Positions 8,187 to 16,997 of a stretch of DNA of 64,000 nucleotides are shown here, piece by piece. The first letter of the stretch is position 1. Every line of letters starts with the position of its first letter. The translations under genes were made by a program, and so were the position numbers. Source of the stretch: Dechloromonas hortensis (GTDB taxonomy: Bacteria > Pseudomonadota > Gammaproteobacteria > Burkholderiales > Rhodocyclaceae); assembly GCF_009469765.1 (NCBI RefSeq), contig NZ_SSSQ01000017.1:1-64000 (forward strand), written 5' to 3'. Below the pieces are notes generated by a model, which made no database searches, was not told the DNA's origin, and was given only the letters and a program-made list of their open reading frames with translations.

Positions 8187-9395
8187 ATGAACAAAATGAT
8201 GCTGCGTACCGTCCCCGCCCTGCTGTTGCTTGCCTTCGCGGGCGGCGCATCGGCTGCTGCCTTTCAACTCTGGGAGCAGAACGCCAGCGGCCTCGGCAAC
8301 GCCTACGCCGGCTCGGCGGCGGTGGCCGACAACGCCAGCACCATTTTCTTCAATCCGGCCGGTATGACGCAGTTGCCAGGTTTGCACCTGTCGGCCGGGG
8401 TTGCCGGGGTCGGCCCGAGCTACAAGTTCCAGAACAGCGGCTCGACCGGGACTGGCGGCAACGGCGGTGATGCCGGCGGCTGGGCGGCGGTGCCCAACGC
8501 CTATTTCTCTGCCCAACTGGCGCCGAACTGGTTCGTTGGCTTCGGCATCTCGGCGCCGTTCGGTCTGGCTACCGAGTACGACGACAGCAACTGGATCGGG
8601 CGCTACCAGTCGCTGAAATCGGAAGTGAAGACGGTCAATTACAATCCGTCGCTCGGCTACCGCGTCAATGACAAAGTTTCGCTCGGCCTCGGCATCAACT
8701 ACCAAACCATCGATGCCGAACTGACCTCGGCCCTGCCCGATGCCCGCAGTTACTCGCGCCTGAAGGGCGACGATGCCGCCTGGGGCTGGAATGCCGGGGC
8801 GCTGTTCACGCTGTCGCCGGCCATGCGGGTCGGTGTCTCCTACCGGTCGACGATGGACTACACCCTCGAAGGCAATGCCTCGACGGCACTCTCCTCGACG
8901 CCGATCCGGGCTGACGTCAAGCTGCCCGACACCTTCATCCTCTCCGTCTGGCAGCAGGTTTCCGACCGCTGGGAAGCGATGGGCGACCTTTCCTACACGC
9001 GCTGGAACAGCCTGAAGAGCCTGAACGTCTACAGCCGTAACAGTGGCGCGCTGGTGTCGACCGAGAACTTCAACTACGACAACGCCTGGCGTTTTGCCTG
9101 GGGCGCCGCCTACAAGGCGACCGATGCGCTGAAGGTCAAGTTCGGTATCGCCTACGACCGGACGCCGGTCAGCGACAGCGACCGCTCGGCCCGCGTCCCC
9201 GACAACGACCGCGTCTGGTTCTCGCTGGGCGGCCAGTGGAATGCCGGCGCGGCCGGCAAGTTCGATCTCGGCTACACCTACCTCTACGTCAAGGACCCGA
9301 ACATCAACCAGACCTCACGCGTCGGAACGACGCTGCGCGGCACCTACGACGACAGTGCGCACATTCTCGGCTTGCAGTATTCGGCTGGGTTCTAG
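8187..9395 (+). CDS. fadL: Outer-membrane long-chain fatty acid transporter, FadL/OMPP1 family
   Basis: A 402-residue outer-membrane beta-barrel. The signal peptide (residues 1-22, ending in GASAAA) is followed by the FadL N-terminal hatch signature FQLWEQNASGLGNAYAG and NASTIFFNPAGM, and the protein ends in LQYSAGF with a terminal Phe, as expected for BAM-assembled barrels. FadL proteins admit hydrophobic compounds, such as fatty acids and some aromatics, through the outer membrane. The ATG at 8187 is preferred to the in-frame GTG at 8175. The nearby YciA thioesterase acts on acyl-CoAs, but co-transcription is unproven (45-base gap). Confidence 0.9.
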   Translation: MNKMMLRTVPALLLLAFAGGASAAAFQLWEQNASGLGNAYAGSAAVADNASTIFFNPAGMTQLPGLHLSAGVAGVGPSYKFQNSGSTGTGGNGGDAGGWAAVPNAYFSAQLAPNWFVGFGISAPFGLATEYDDSNWIGRYQSLKSEVKTVNYNPSLGYRVNDKVSLGLGINYQTIDAELTSALPDARSYSRLKGDDAAWGWNAGALFTLSPAMRVGVSYRSTMDYTLEGNASTALSSTPIRADVKLPDTFILSVWQQVSDRWEAMGDLSYTRWNSLKSLNVYSRNSGALVSTENFNYDNAWRFAWGAAYKATDALKVKFGIAYDRTPVSDSDRSARVPDNDRVWFSLGGQWNAGAAGKFDLGYTYLYVKDPNINQTSRVGTTLRGTYDDSAHILGLQYSAGF

Positions 9396-9404
9396 GTCTA
9401 GAGC

Positions 9405-9932
9405 GTGGAACTGGCCGGCGTGACCCTGGGTTTGCGTGAAGCCGTGATCGGCCTGATCACGCTGGTCGCCTGCTACATCATTTTCGTGTTGCTCCGGATG
9501 TATCGCCTGCATAGTCGGGCCAGTCAAATCGCTGCGCCACGTGAGCCGACCCCGGTGCCGGTCGAGCCGGTCGCACCTCCACCGGAAGAGCCTGTCGCCG
9601 TCGAGTCCGAGCCCGCGGCGAGCGATGATTGGGAACGCGCTTCGCGCGGGATGGCGGACGAAATGCTGCGCCACAGCCTAGAGCAGGAGTTCGGTCAGTT
9701 GCGTGACGAAGTCGACGCAATGCGCGGCGAACTGGCCGCCCTGCGCACCGACATGCAACAGGAACTGGCACACCTGCGGGCGGCGCAAACGGTGTCGCCG
9801 ATCTACGGTGACGCCATGCAAATGGCGGCCGCCGGTTACGAGCCGGCGATGATTGCCGAGCGTTGCGGCATTGCCCGGGCCGAGGCCGAGTTGGTCGTTG
9901 CCCTGGCCAAAAGTCAGGAACGGGGAGGCTGA
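9405..9932 (+). CDS. Membrane-anchored DUF2802 protein
   Basis: A 175-residue protein of unknown function. Residues ~10-31 form one membrane segment (GLITLVACYIIFVLL). A Pro/Glu-rich linker follows, then a coiled coil rich in Glu, Leu and Arg (~85-130), then a C-terminal DUF2802-like segment (YGDAMQMAAAGYEPAMIAERCGIARAEAEL, shown here in parts 20 or shorter: AMQMAAAGYEPAMIAE and CGIARAEAELVVAL) that resembles a small helix-turn-helix. It starts with GTG and ends 2 bases before the SPOR-domain gene, so the two are probably co-transcribed. DUF2802 genes are often found next to flagellar or cell-envelope genes; no function is assigned here. Confidence 0.75.
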   Translation: MELAGVTLGLREAVIGLITLVACYIIFVLLRMYRLHSRASQIAAPREPTPVPVEPVAPPPEEPVAVESEPAASDDWERASRGMADEMLRHSLEQEFGQLRDEVDAMRGELAALRTDMQQELAHLRAAQTVSPIYGDAMQMAAAGYEPAMIAERCGIARAEAELVVALAKSQERGG

Positions 9933-9934
9933 CG

Positions 9935-10768
9935 ATGGCAGACAATCCCGAAGTAAAGACGGACAGCGCCGAAACCGACACCGCCAGCGATTTGCGCAAC
10001 AAGCTGGTCAAGCGTCTGGCCATGGCCGGCGTCCTGGTTGCCGTGCTGCTCGGCGTGCTGGCCTTCTTCGACTACCTGTCGACGCCGCCCGAAGAACCTG
10101 ACGAAGACGAATACACCCAGCCGGTCCCAGTGCCGCCGAAAAAGGCGGTGTCGCAGCCGGTAACGCCGACCACCGACCTGCCTGAACCGCCGCCACCGGC
10201 CCCCGTCGTCGCCGAAACAGCGCCGGCCCCGGTTACGGCTGCTCCGCCGGCGGTCGACGCTAACACCGAGGCGAAAACCAGGACGGAAGCCAAAGTCGAG
10301 CCGCGCCCGGAAATCCGTCCGCCGGCCCCGTCGGCCGCAGCCATCGCCAAACCACCGGCCGTCCTGCCGCAGCCTGCGCCCGCTCCGGCGCCCGTCGCGA
10401 GAGCGGTTCGCCCGGTTCCCGAGGCAACGTCAGCCCCCAGTGTTTCGGTGGTGGAAGAGGCACCAGCGGCCCCGGCCGCCAAACCGTCGGCCCGGGTGGC
10501 TGAGCCGCGGCCGGTTACGGTCGTCGCACCGAGTGGTGTGTCACGGCTGTTTTCCGGCTTCCTGTTGCAGGCCGGTGTCTTTGCCAGCCCGCAGCGGGCC
10601 GAGGAACTGCATGCCAAGCTGACCTTGAGCGGCGTGCCGTCGACGCTGGAGACCCGCGTTCAGGTCGGCCCCTTCCGCACCCGCCAGGAGGCGGAAGCAG
10701 CACAGGCCAGATTGCGGGAGCTGGGCGTCGAAACCGTGCTCGTTCCGCCGGCCAAGGGCAAGCACTAA
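9935..10768 (+). CDS. SPOR-domain membrane protein
   Basis: A 277-residue protein. One membrane segment (~29-47, MAGVLVAVLLGVLAFFDYL) is followed by a long low-complexity Pro/Ala/Val/Glu linker (~50-200) and a C-terminal SPOR domain (~205-277), with LLQAGVFASPQRAEELHAKL and VQVGPFRTRQEAEAA. SPOR domains bind peptidoglycan lacking stem peptides at division septa. The strong Shine-Dalgarno GGGGAGG, 8 bases before ATG 9935, sets the start. The linker contains a copy of the bipartite motif at 10248-10277. It resembles DedD/FtsN-type SPOR proteins, but the gene context is not the dedD one. Confidence 0.88.
   Translation: MADNPEVKTDSAETDTASDLRNKLVKRLAMAGVLVAVLLGVLAFFDYLSTPPEEPDEDEYTQPVPVPPKKAVSQPVTPTTDLPEPPPPAPVVAETAPAPVTAAPPAVDANTEAKTRTEAKVEPRPEIRPPAPSAAAIAKPPAVLPQPAPAPAPVARAVRPVPEATSAPSVSVVEEAPAAPAAKPSARVAEPRPVTVVAPSGVSRLFSGFLLQAGVFASPQRAEELHAKLTLSGVPSTLETRVQVGPFRTRQEAEAAQARLRELGVETVLVPPAKGKH
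10248..10277 (-). repeat. Bipartite motif, 17 of 19
   Basis: TTTTCGCC-N11-GTCGACCGCCG on the minus strand, in the Pro/Ala linker of the SPOR protein. Confidence 0.45.
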
Positions 10769-10783
10769 GCCGTCAGCAAGGGG

Positions 10784-11128
10784 TCAGGGCATGCCCGGCA
10801 AGCGGGGCAGGCCGAGGCTGCGCCGGACATCGCGGTGGGCGCGGGCGGCACTTTCCAGCGGCGAGTCGATGCGCCGCGGTTCCTGGTAATGACGCTCTTC
10901 CCGATAGCGCCGGTCATCCCGGTTATCGTAGTGGCGATGATCGCGGCCGTAGTAATAGGTGTTCGGATAGCCGTAGCGGTAGGTCGGGTAGGTTTCGACA
11001 TAGACCGGCGTGGTCCGGTAACCGTAGCCATATGCCCCCGGCTGGGCCGGCACGATGGTGCAGGCACTCAGGCCACCGAGCACTAAGGCGGCAATCGTCA
11101 GGCGGGTGAGCATTTGCTTCAGTTTCAT
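10784..11128 (-). CDS. Small Tyr/Arg-rich lipoprotein of unknown function
   Basis: A 114-residue predicted lipoprotein. The signal peptide ends in the lipobox LSAC with Cys23. The mature part is rich in Tyr, Arg and His (GYGYRTTPVYVETYPTYRYG, then RDHRHYDNRDDRRYREERHY) and has no recognisable domain. It is convergent with the SPOR gene (15-base gap). The compositional bias suggests a cell-surface or metal/anion-binding role, but nothing in the sequence proves one. Confidence 0.65.
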   Translation of the reverse strand: MKLKQMLTRLTIAALVLGGLSACTIVPAQPGAYGYGYRTTPVYVETYPTYRYGYPNTYYYGRDHRHYDNRDDRRYREERHYQEPRRIDSPLESAARAHRDVRRSLGLPRLPGMP

Positions 11129-11219
11129 GGGGCAGGCAATTCCAGTGAGGTCGTAAGCAATTAACGCATGGAGCCCCCGCCCGGCCGACGCCTCTATTGA
11201 GTCATTTTGTAACCGGATG

Positions 11220-11759
11220 CTAGAGATTCAGTTCGGCGATTGCCAACAGGCCCTGCCGGATACTGTCACGAGCGGCCGTTTCGACAGCCAGGCGCAGCCG
11301 GGTGACGAAGGTGAAGGCCTCCGCCATGCTCGCCGTACCGTTGCTGTGGATCGACTTGCGCAAGAGGACGGCGCGGTCGGCGCGGCGCACCAGCGACCAG
11401 CCGGTTTCCAGTTCGACGTTAAGCGTGCCGCCGATCAACGGCCGGCGCAGCGAGACGACCTGGACGTGCAGTTCGTAATCGCCGTCATTGCCTTGGACGA
11501 TGCTTTGAAACAGCCGGCTGCGGACGACGGCATCCTCGATCGCCGCCTTGAGGTCGGCATCAGCGATGTTGCTGCTGTCCAGGCCGCTCGTTTCGGCCCC
11601 GCCACTAGTCTGCACCCGCAGGCTGTGCCGGTGCTGCTGGCTGACGACGAGATCGGATGGGACCATCGCCTCGCGGCTAGCCGGTGAAGAGCAACCGGCC
11701 AGCGCGATGCCGAGCAATGCGCTACCGGTCAGCAGCTGGCGGCGCATGGCAGGTAGCAT
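11220..11759 (-). CDS. Predicted lipoprotein, second gene of a pair
   Basis: A 179-residue predicted outer-membrane lipoprotein with lipobox LAGC (Cys23). The mature region shows an alternating alpha/beta pattern (DLVVSQQHRHSLRVQTSGG, then LKAAIEDAVVRSRLF) that resembles the fold of small lipoproteins accompanying surface or type VI-like systems, but I do not recognise a family. Its ATG at 11759 abuts the TAA of the upstream lipoprotein gene, and the Shine-Dalgarno AAAGGGG lies inside that gene's end, so the two are translationally linked. Confidence 0.7.
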   Translation of the reverse strand: MLPAMRRQLLTGSALLGIALAGCSSPASREAMVPSDLVVSQQHRHSLRVQTSGGAETSGLDSSNIADADLKAAIEDAVVRSRLFQSIVQGNDGDYELHVQVVSLRRPLIGGTLNVELETGWSLVRRADRAVLLRKSIHSNGTASMAEAFTFVTRLRLAVETAARDSIRQGLLAIAELNL

Positions 11760-12194
11760 TTATTTCGCCCCTTTGTAGATGTTGTCGATCACTTCGTCGA
11801 CCATTTCCTTCGGTGACAGCCGGGTTAGCGAGGTGTGGAACGAGTTGCCGGTCGCCATCGGGAAGTCCGTTTTCGGATCGCGGAAGGTGATGGTCAATTC
11901 GAGCATGTACATCGTGATGTCCCACATCCATTTATCGATGTAGGTGACCACCGCATCGACCCCGCCCGGTGCCGGCTCGACGCCAGTCGTCACGGTGATG
12001 CCCTTGCTGCGCAGCTTGTCGGCAATCAGCGCGTGGGTATTGTCGTCGTCCGGAATCTTCTTGACGTACATGGTCTTCAAAGCGGCGAGGTTGGTCGATG
12101 GATCGACGCTGCCGGTCGCCCGGTTGACGGCGCAACCGGTGGTCAGCGTGGCGACCAGGCCGAGCAGCGCAAGCAATTTGATTGTTTTGTTCAT
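11760..12194 (-). CDS. Predicted lipoprotein, Sbal_3080-like family
   Basis: A 144-residue predicted lipoprotein. The signal peptide (MNKTIKLLALLGLVATL) leads to lipobox TTGC with Cys21. The mature part reads like a periplasmic alpha/beta domain (TMYVKKIPDDDNTHALIADKL is the opening helix region; KWMWDITMYMLELTITFRD follows) and ends with a helix, SPKEMVDEVIDNIYKG. This matches my memory of a small uncharacterised proteobacterial lipoprotein family; function is unknown. It is the first gene of the lipoprotein pair and has an 18-bp perfect palindrome 21 bases upstream of its ATG. Confidence 0.7.
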   Translation of the reverse strand: MNKTIKLLALLGLVATLTTGCAVNRATGSVDPSTNLAALKTMYVKKIPDDDNTHALIADKLRSKGITVTTGVEPAPGGVDAVVTYIDKWMWDITMYMLELTITFRDPKTDFPMATGNSFHTSLTRLSPKEMVDEVIDNIYKGAK

Positions 12195-12214
12195 GCCACC
12201 CCCTTTGTTTTAGG

Positions 12215-12232
12215 CGATGGAATATTCCATCG
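12215..12232. promoter_or_regulatory. 18-bp perfect palindrome, candidate operator of the lipoprotein pair
   Basis: CGATGGAATATTCCATCG is a perfect palindrome centred between 12223 and 12224. It sits 21 bases upstream of the lipoprotein ATG (12194, minus strand) in the 74-base gap after the TPR gene. With no loop it makes a poor terminator, but its symmetry suits a dimeric repressor site. Confidence 0.45.
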
Positions 12233-12268
12233 TATTTCAAGTGGTGTGGCAATACCATGAACCGCGGG

Positions 12269-12610
12269 TTACGGGCTTGTGCCGGCCTCTTCCAGTGCTC
12301 GGCGAATCCGTCGTGCAAAGACGGTCATTTCCTTGGCGGCCTGAATGTCGCCGCGTGCTTCGGCGACGGCGATGCCGCGTTCGTAGGCGGCCAGGGCGTC
12401 GCGATGCGCGCCGGCTTCGGCCAAGGCTTTGCCGAGTGCTTTCCAGGCGGCGGAATAGTGGTGGTCGCGGTCGACGGCGGCCTGGAAGCATTTTGCTGCC
12501 TGGGCAGGATCGCCGGCCTTCAGATATTCATTGCCCAGCGAGAAGCGGAGCAGGGCGCCATCGCGCGGGCCATCGAGCATTTTTTCCAGGGATTCGATAC
12601 GTGGGTTCAT
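12269..12610 (-). CDS. Small tetratricopeptide-repeat protein
   Basis: A 113-residue all-helical protein with about two and a half TPR units: LRFSLGNEYLKAGDPAQAAK, then AWKALGKALAEAGAHRDALA and a capping helix. There is no signal peptide, so it is probably cytoplasmic and mediates protein contacts. It is divergent from ridA across a 53-base gap that must hold both promoters. Function unknown. Confidence 0.75.
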   Translation of the reverse strand: MNPRIESLEKMLDGPRDGALLRFSLGNEYLKAGDPAQAAKCFQAAVDRDHHYSAAWKALGKALAEAGAHRDALAAYERGIAVAEARGDIQAAKEMTVFARRIRRALEEAGTSP

Positions 12611-12663
12611 GGGCGACCAAGGCTAAAATAGGGTTTTCGCAATTCGGATACAGGAAGCTACTC

Positions 12664-13044
12664 ATGGCCAAGACCATCATCGCCACGCCCAACGCCCCGG
12701 CTGCCATCGGCACCTATTCGCAAGCCGTGCGCGTCGGCGACACCGTTTACATGTCGGGGCAGATCGGGCTCGATCCGGCATCCATGCAGATGGTAGACGG
12801 GATCGATGCGCAAATCGTTCGCGTCTTCGAAAATCTGAAAGCCGTTGCCGAAGCGGCCGGTGGTTCGCTGGCCGATGTCGTCAAGCTCAACGTCTTCCTG
12901 ACCGATCTGGCCAACTTCGCCAAGGTCAATGAAACGATGGCCCGTTACTTCAGCGAGCCCTTCCCGGCCCGTGCCGCCGTTGGCGTCAAGGAACTGCCGC
13001 GCGGTGCGTTGGTCGAGGCTGACGCGGTAATGTTCATCGGCTGA
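12664..13044 (+). CDS. ridA: RidA family enamine/imine deaminase
   Basis: A 126-residue YjgF/YER057c/UK114-family protein. The fold markers are GTYSQAVRVGDTVYMSGQIG near the N terminus and the C-terminal FPARAAVGVKELPRGALVEA, containing the conserved active-site Arg and Glu. RidA hydrolyses reactive 2-aminoacrylate and related imines that leak from PLP enzymes. AGGAAG, 9 bases upstream, supports ATG 12664. Its TGA overlaps the ATG of recG by one base (TGATG), so the two are translationally coupled. Confidence 0.93.
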   Translation: MAKTIIATPNAPAAIGTYSQAVRVGDTVYMSGQIGLDPASMQMVDGIDAQIVRVFENLKAVAEAAGGSLADVVKLNVFLTDLANFAKVNETMARYFSEPFPARAAVGVKELPRGALVEADAVMFIG

Positions 13045-15083
13045 TGGGCAATCCCGGGACGTCGGCCCCGATTCGCGCCCCCGAAGCGCTGCGTAAGAAA
13101 CTGGCAAAGATCGGCCTCCATAGCGAGGCCGATTTGCTGGTCCATTTGCCGCTGCGCTACGAGGATGAAACCCGTCTGACCCCGGTCGCCCGTGCGCCGT
13201 GGGGCGAGGCGGTGCAGGTCGAGGTCGTCGTCAGTTCCTGCGAAGTGCAGTTCCGGCCGCGCCGGCAGATGGTGGTGCGGGCGCTCGACGACAGCGGCGA
13301 GCTGACCATGCGCTTCTTCAGTTTCTACCCCAGCCAGCAGGCCGTCTTTGCCACCGGTGCCCGGGTTCGCGCCTTCGGCGAAGTGCGCAGCGGCTTTTTC
13401 GGGGCGGAGATGGTGCACCCGCGTTTCCGCAAGGTCGACGCAGAGACGCCGCTGCCGACGGAAATGACCCCGGTTTACCCGTCGACCGCCGGGGTGGCCA
13501 ATTCGGCGCTGCAGAAACTGATCGGCAAGGCGCTGGCGGTCGGCGACCTCGCCGAAACGCTGCCCGACGAGCTTCGGCAGCGCCTGAAACTGCCCGGTCT
13601 GGCGCGCAGCCTGCGCTTCCTGCACCAGCCGCCGCCCGGCACCGATCTCGATACCCTGCATGCGCGCAATCATCCGGCCTGGCGCCGGGTCAAGTTCGAC
13701 GAAGTGCTGGCCCAGCAACTCTCCCTGCGTCGGGCCTATCTCGCCCGCCGCGAGCAGGGCGCACCGGTGCTGGTGGCGCAGGACGATCTCGGCGCCCGCC
13801 TGCTCGACCAGCTGCCCTTCGGCCTGACCGGCGCCCAGTTGCGGGCGATGGCCGAAATCGCCGACGACCTCGCCCAGCCCTACCCGATGCAGCGCCTGCT
13901 GCAGGGCGACGTCGGGGCCGGCAAGACCATCGTCGCCGCGCTGGCAGCCTGTCAGGCGATTTCGGCCGGCTGGCAGGCGGCCTTCATGGCGCCGACCGAA
14001 ATCCTGGCCGAGCAGCACTATTTGAAATTGAAGGACTGGCTGGCGCCGCTCGGCGTCGAGGTCGCCTGGCTGTCGGGCAGCCTGAAGAGCAAGGCCAAGC
14101 GCGAACAGCTGGCGGCGACGGCGGCCGGGGCGCAACTGGTGGTCGGCACACATGCGCTGATCCAGGACGGCGTCGATTTCGCCCGGCTCGGCCTGGCCAT
14201 TGTCGACGAGCAGCACCGTTTCGGTGTCGCCCAGCGCCTGGCCCTGCGCAAGAAGGGCGGCAATCCGCACCAGTTGATGATGTCGGCGACGCCAATTCCG
14301 CGCACGCTGGCGATGAGCTATTACGCCGATTTGGACGTCACCGTGCTCGACGAACTGCCGCCCGGGCGGACGCCGATCAAGACGCGGCTGGTCGCCGACA
14401 GCCGGCGCGACGACGTGGTCGGCTTCGTCAGGAAGCTGGTCGAGGAAGGAAGGCAGGCCTACTGGGTCTGCCCGCTGATCGAGGAATCGGAAGCCCTGCA
14501 GTTGCAGACGGCACAGGATACCTACGAAACGCTTTTGGCCGATTTGCCGGGGTTGACCGTCGGACTGGTGCATGGCCGGCTGAAGGCGGACGAGAAGCAG
14601 GCGGTGATGGCTGCTTTCGCGGCCGGCGAGATTGATGTGCTGGTGGCGACGACGGTGATCGAGGTCGGCGTCGATGTGCCGAACGCCAGCCTGATGGTGA
14701 TCGAACACGCCGAGCGTTTCGGCCTGTCGCAGCTGCACCAGTTGCGGGGGCGGGTCGGGCGCGGCCAGTACGAATCGAGTTGCGTGCTGATCTATGCCGG
14801 GCCGCTCGGCGAAATCGCCCGCCAGCGATTGAAGATCATTTTCGAGAATACCGACGGTTTCGAGATTGCCCGCCAGGACCTGCAGATTCGCGGCCCCGGC
14901 GAATTTGTCGGGGCCCGGCAGAGCGGCGTGCCGCTCTTGCGCTACGCCGATCTGGAACTGGATGCCGACCTGGTCGAAATGGCGCGGACGGTGGCGGAGG
15001 AAATGCTGACCCGGCATCCGCAACTGGCCGAGCGCCATCTCGAACGCTGGCTCGGTTCGCGCGAAGAACTGCTCAAGGCCTGA
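13044..15083 (+). CDS. recG: ATP-dependent DNA helicase RecG
   Basis: A 679-residue superfamily 2 helicase that remodels stalled replication forks and Holliday junctions. An OB-fold wedge domain (~50-200) precedes helicase motifs I (GDVGAGKTIVA), II (DEQHRFGVAQR), III (MSATPIPRTL) and VI (QLRGRVGRGQYES). The length matches typical RecG (about 680-690 residues). It overlaps ridA by one base and converges with the Crp-type gene; the two stop codons lie one base apart. Confidence 0.96.
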   Translation: MGNPGTSAPIRAPEALRKKLAKIGLHSEADLLVHLPLRYEDETRLTPVARAPWGEAVQVEVVVSSCEVQFRPRRQMVVRALDDSGELTMRFFSFYPSQQAVFATGARVRAFGEVRSGFFGAEMVHPRFRKVDAETPLPTEMTPVYPSTAGVANSALQKLIGKALAVGDLAETLPDELRQRLKLPGLARSLRFLHQPPPGTDLDTLHARNHPAWRRVKFDEVLAQQLSLRRAYLARREQGAPVLVAQDDLGARLLDQLPFGLTGAQLRAMAEIADDLAQPYPMQRLLQGDVGAGKTIVAALAACQAISAGWQAAFMAPTEILAEQHYLKLKDWLAPLGVEVAWLSGSLKSKAKREQLAATAAGAQLVVGTHALIQDGVDFARLGLAIVDEQHRFGVAQRLALRKKGGNPHQLMMSATPIPRTLAMSYYADLDVTVLDELPPGRTPIKTRLVADSRRDDVVGFVRKLVEEGRQAYWVCPLIEESEALQLQTAQDTYETLLADLPGLTVGLVHGRLKADEKQAVMAAFAAGEIDVLVATTVIEVGVDVPNASLMVIEHAERFGLSQLHQLRGRVGRGQYESSCVLIYAGPLGEIARQRLKIIFENTDGFEIARQDLQIRGPGEFVGARQSGVPLLRYADLELDADLVEMARTVAEEMLTRHPQLAERHLERWLGSREELLKA

Positions 15084-15084
15084 G

Positions 15085-15780
15085 TCAGACGAACGCGGCG
15101 CGCAGCCGGTCGAGACAGGGAATGCGGATCAGCGGCCCGTCGACGACGATCAGGCCGAGGTCTTGCAATTCATGCAGCAGGCGGGAAAAGTGTTCCTGCG
15201 TCAGGTTCAGCCGCGAAGCAATCACCCCCTTGTGAGCCGGCAGGTGGAGGACGGCATCGGCAGCCGAGGCTTGTTCGTTATCGAGTTCGTGCATCAGGAA
15301 GCCGACGATGCGTTGTTTGCCGGAGTGCAGCGAGTAGGCCTCGACGTCATCGACCAGGGTGTGGGTGCGGTTGGCCGCATTGTTCAGCATCTTGCGGGCC
15401 AGCGCCGGGATCGCCTCGATTTCCGGGAGCAGGGCCTGGCGTGACACATGGAGCAGCAGCGAATCGCTCAGCGCCTCGCCATAAACGCCATAGGGCCGCT
15501 CGGCGAGCAGCAGGTCCTCGCCGTAGCTCTGCCCCGCGCCGAGCAACTCGACGATTTTTTCCTTGCCGACGCTGGAGACCAGCGCCAGTTTGAGCTGGCC
15601 GCTGACCACCAGATGCACGCCGGTGCAGGGCTCACCTTTGTGAAACAGTATTTCGCCTTTTTTGGCGTAGATCTCACGGGTTGAGTGAGCAATCCGGCGC
15701 AATTCGGTTGAATTCAGGTCGGCGCAGAGCAGTGTTTTCGACAGCGCGGCTTCGATGCTGAGTTTGACGGGGCTATCCAT
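15085..15780 (-). CDS. Crp/Fnr-family transcriptional regulator
   Basis: A 231-residue regulator: cyclic-nucleotide-binding fold (~10-130, with GEILFHKGEPCTGVHLVVSG), a dimerisation helix, and a Crp-type winged helix (~165-225, GVIASRLNLTQEHFSRLLHE). It lacks the N-terminal Cys cluster of FNR, and the phosphate-binding cassette is not that of Crp, so it is more like heme- or redox-responsive DNR/CooA-style members; the effector is unknown. The 98 bases upstream contain TTTGCA and TGCAAA half-sites 16 bases apart. Confidence 0.88.
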   Translation of the reverse strand: MDSPVKLSIEAALSKTLLCADLNSTELRRIAHSTREIYAKKGEILFHKGEPCTGVHLVVSGQLKLALVSSVGKEKIVELLGAGQSYGEDLLLAERPYGVYGEALSDSLLLHVSRQALLPEIEAIPALARKMLNNAANRTHTLVDDVEAYSLHSGKQRIVGFLMHELDNEQASAADAVLHLPAHKGVIASRLNLTQEHFSRLLHELQDLGLIVVDGPLIRIPCLDRLRAAFV

Positions 15781-15878
15781 GGCGGCCTTGATGGTGTGCA
15801 GTCAGGTGATTTTGCAATGGCATCGCCTGCTATGCAAACGCAATGTTGTGACACTGTGCCGGCTCTCGCCGGTCCCGG

Positions 15879-16766
15879 TCAGGCAAAGAAGGCTTCGATA
15901 CTGTGGGCGACTGCGGCCGGCTGGTCGTGGTGCAGCATGTGGTCGGCGTCCTCGATCCAGCTTTCCGAGACATTGGCAAAGCAGGCCTGGCGGGCCTCCC
16001 AGTCACCCGGGCGCATGGCGAAATCGCGGATCACCCAGGACTGGCGGCCGGCCACCCAGTGCACCGGGCAGGTGATCTTCTTCCAGATCGCCATCGATTC
16101 TTCCAAGCGGAACAGGTAGGGCGAGGTCGCCTTGTGCCAGGGGTCGCCATTCCAGATGATGCCGTGGCGGCGCTGGCCGCCCTTGGTTTCGCCATCGCCG
16201 ATACGGGCCAGGTGGCGGGACAGGAAATCGGCCCGTTCCGGGGTCAGGAAACGGTCGGTGTGCTGCAGGCGGCGGGCGAAAGCGGCACGGTCGGCATAGA
16301 CGTGCATGCGCGGCGGCTGCTTTAGCGTACCGAGCCATTGCTGGTAGCGTTCCGGCGCCATCTCGGGCGTCGTCGGTGCGATGCCGAAACCCTCCAGCGA
16401 GATTACGCCGGCCACCCGTTGCGGCCGGATGCCGGCATAGAGGCAGGCGAGAATGCCGCCCATGCTGTGCCCGGCCAGCCTGACCTGGCCCTCGGGGGCG
16501 TAGCGGTCGAGAATGGCTTCGAGGTCGCCGAGGTGTTCGGCGAAGAAGTAGGGGCGATTCAGCCATTCCGAATTGCCGAAGCCGCGCCAGTCGGGGGCGA
16601 TGATGTTCCAGTCCTGCTGCAGTTCATCGACGACGAACTGGAAGGAGGCGGAAACGTCCATCCAGCCATGCAGCAGAAAAAGCTGCGGAGCCTGCGGGTT
16701 GCCCCAGCGACGGATGTGCAGGCGGACGTCGGGCAGGTCGAGATATTCGGAGCGGGAAGGGTGCAT
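15879..16766 (-). CDS. Alpha/beta-hydrolase fold protein
   Basis: A 295-residue cytoplasmic hydrolase. Key motifs are the oxyanion-hole HGWMD, the nucleophile elbow GHSMGGILA (Ser at the centre), and a C-terminal catalytic His in DADHMLHHDQP. The family includes esterases, epoxide and haloalkane hydrolases; the substrate cannot be inferred. The last 17 bases upstream of 16800 form a weak copy of the bipartite motif. Confidence 0.85.
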   Translation of the reverse strand: MHPSRSEYLDLPDVRLHIRRWGNPQAPQLFLLHGWMDVSASFQFVVDELQQDWNIIAPDWRGFGNSEWLNRPYFFAEHLGDLEAILDRYAPEGQVRLAGHSMGGILACLYAGIRPQRVAGVISLEGFGIAPTTPEMAPERYQQWLGTLKQPPRMHVYADRAAFARRLQHTDRFLTPERADFLSRHLARIGDGETKGGQRRHGIIWNGDPWHKATSPYLFRLEESMAIWKKITCPVHWVAGRQSWVIRDFAMRPGDWEARQACFANVSESWIEDADHMLHHDQPAAVAHSIEAFFA

Positions 16767-16770
16767 GGGA

Positions 16771-16800
16771 TTTTCGGGCTTTTCAGGTGGTCGACCGCAG
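16771..16800 (+). repeat. Bipartite motif, weak copy (16 of 19)
   Basis: TTTTCGGG-N11-GTCGACCGCAG, 5 to 34 bases upstream of the hydrolase start codon. The right half is perfect and the left half matches 5 of 8. The rest of the gap to 16997 shows no gene or clear signal. Confidence 0.4.
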
Positions 16801-16997
16801 GAACGGTCGGGCAGGCTGGATGCTAGCTATCGCGTGTTGCCAGTGTTGAAACTCGCATGCCGGATGCAAGGCAGGATGTCGAGTTGACGCAAATCCGGAT
16901 GATTTCGTTCCTGCGGCGAGGCTCTTTGTCGCCATTGTTCGGCCCGCGGCCATTTTGGGGGCGATGCCGAATGACCGGATGCAGCCAGTCCGAAGCG

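Noticed and set aside
12945..15038. 697-residue open frame antisense to recG
   Set aside because: It lies wholly opposite recG, whose helicase motifs are intact, and its translation is biased low-complexity sequence typical of GC-rich antisense frames.
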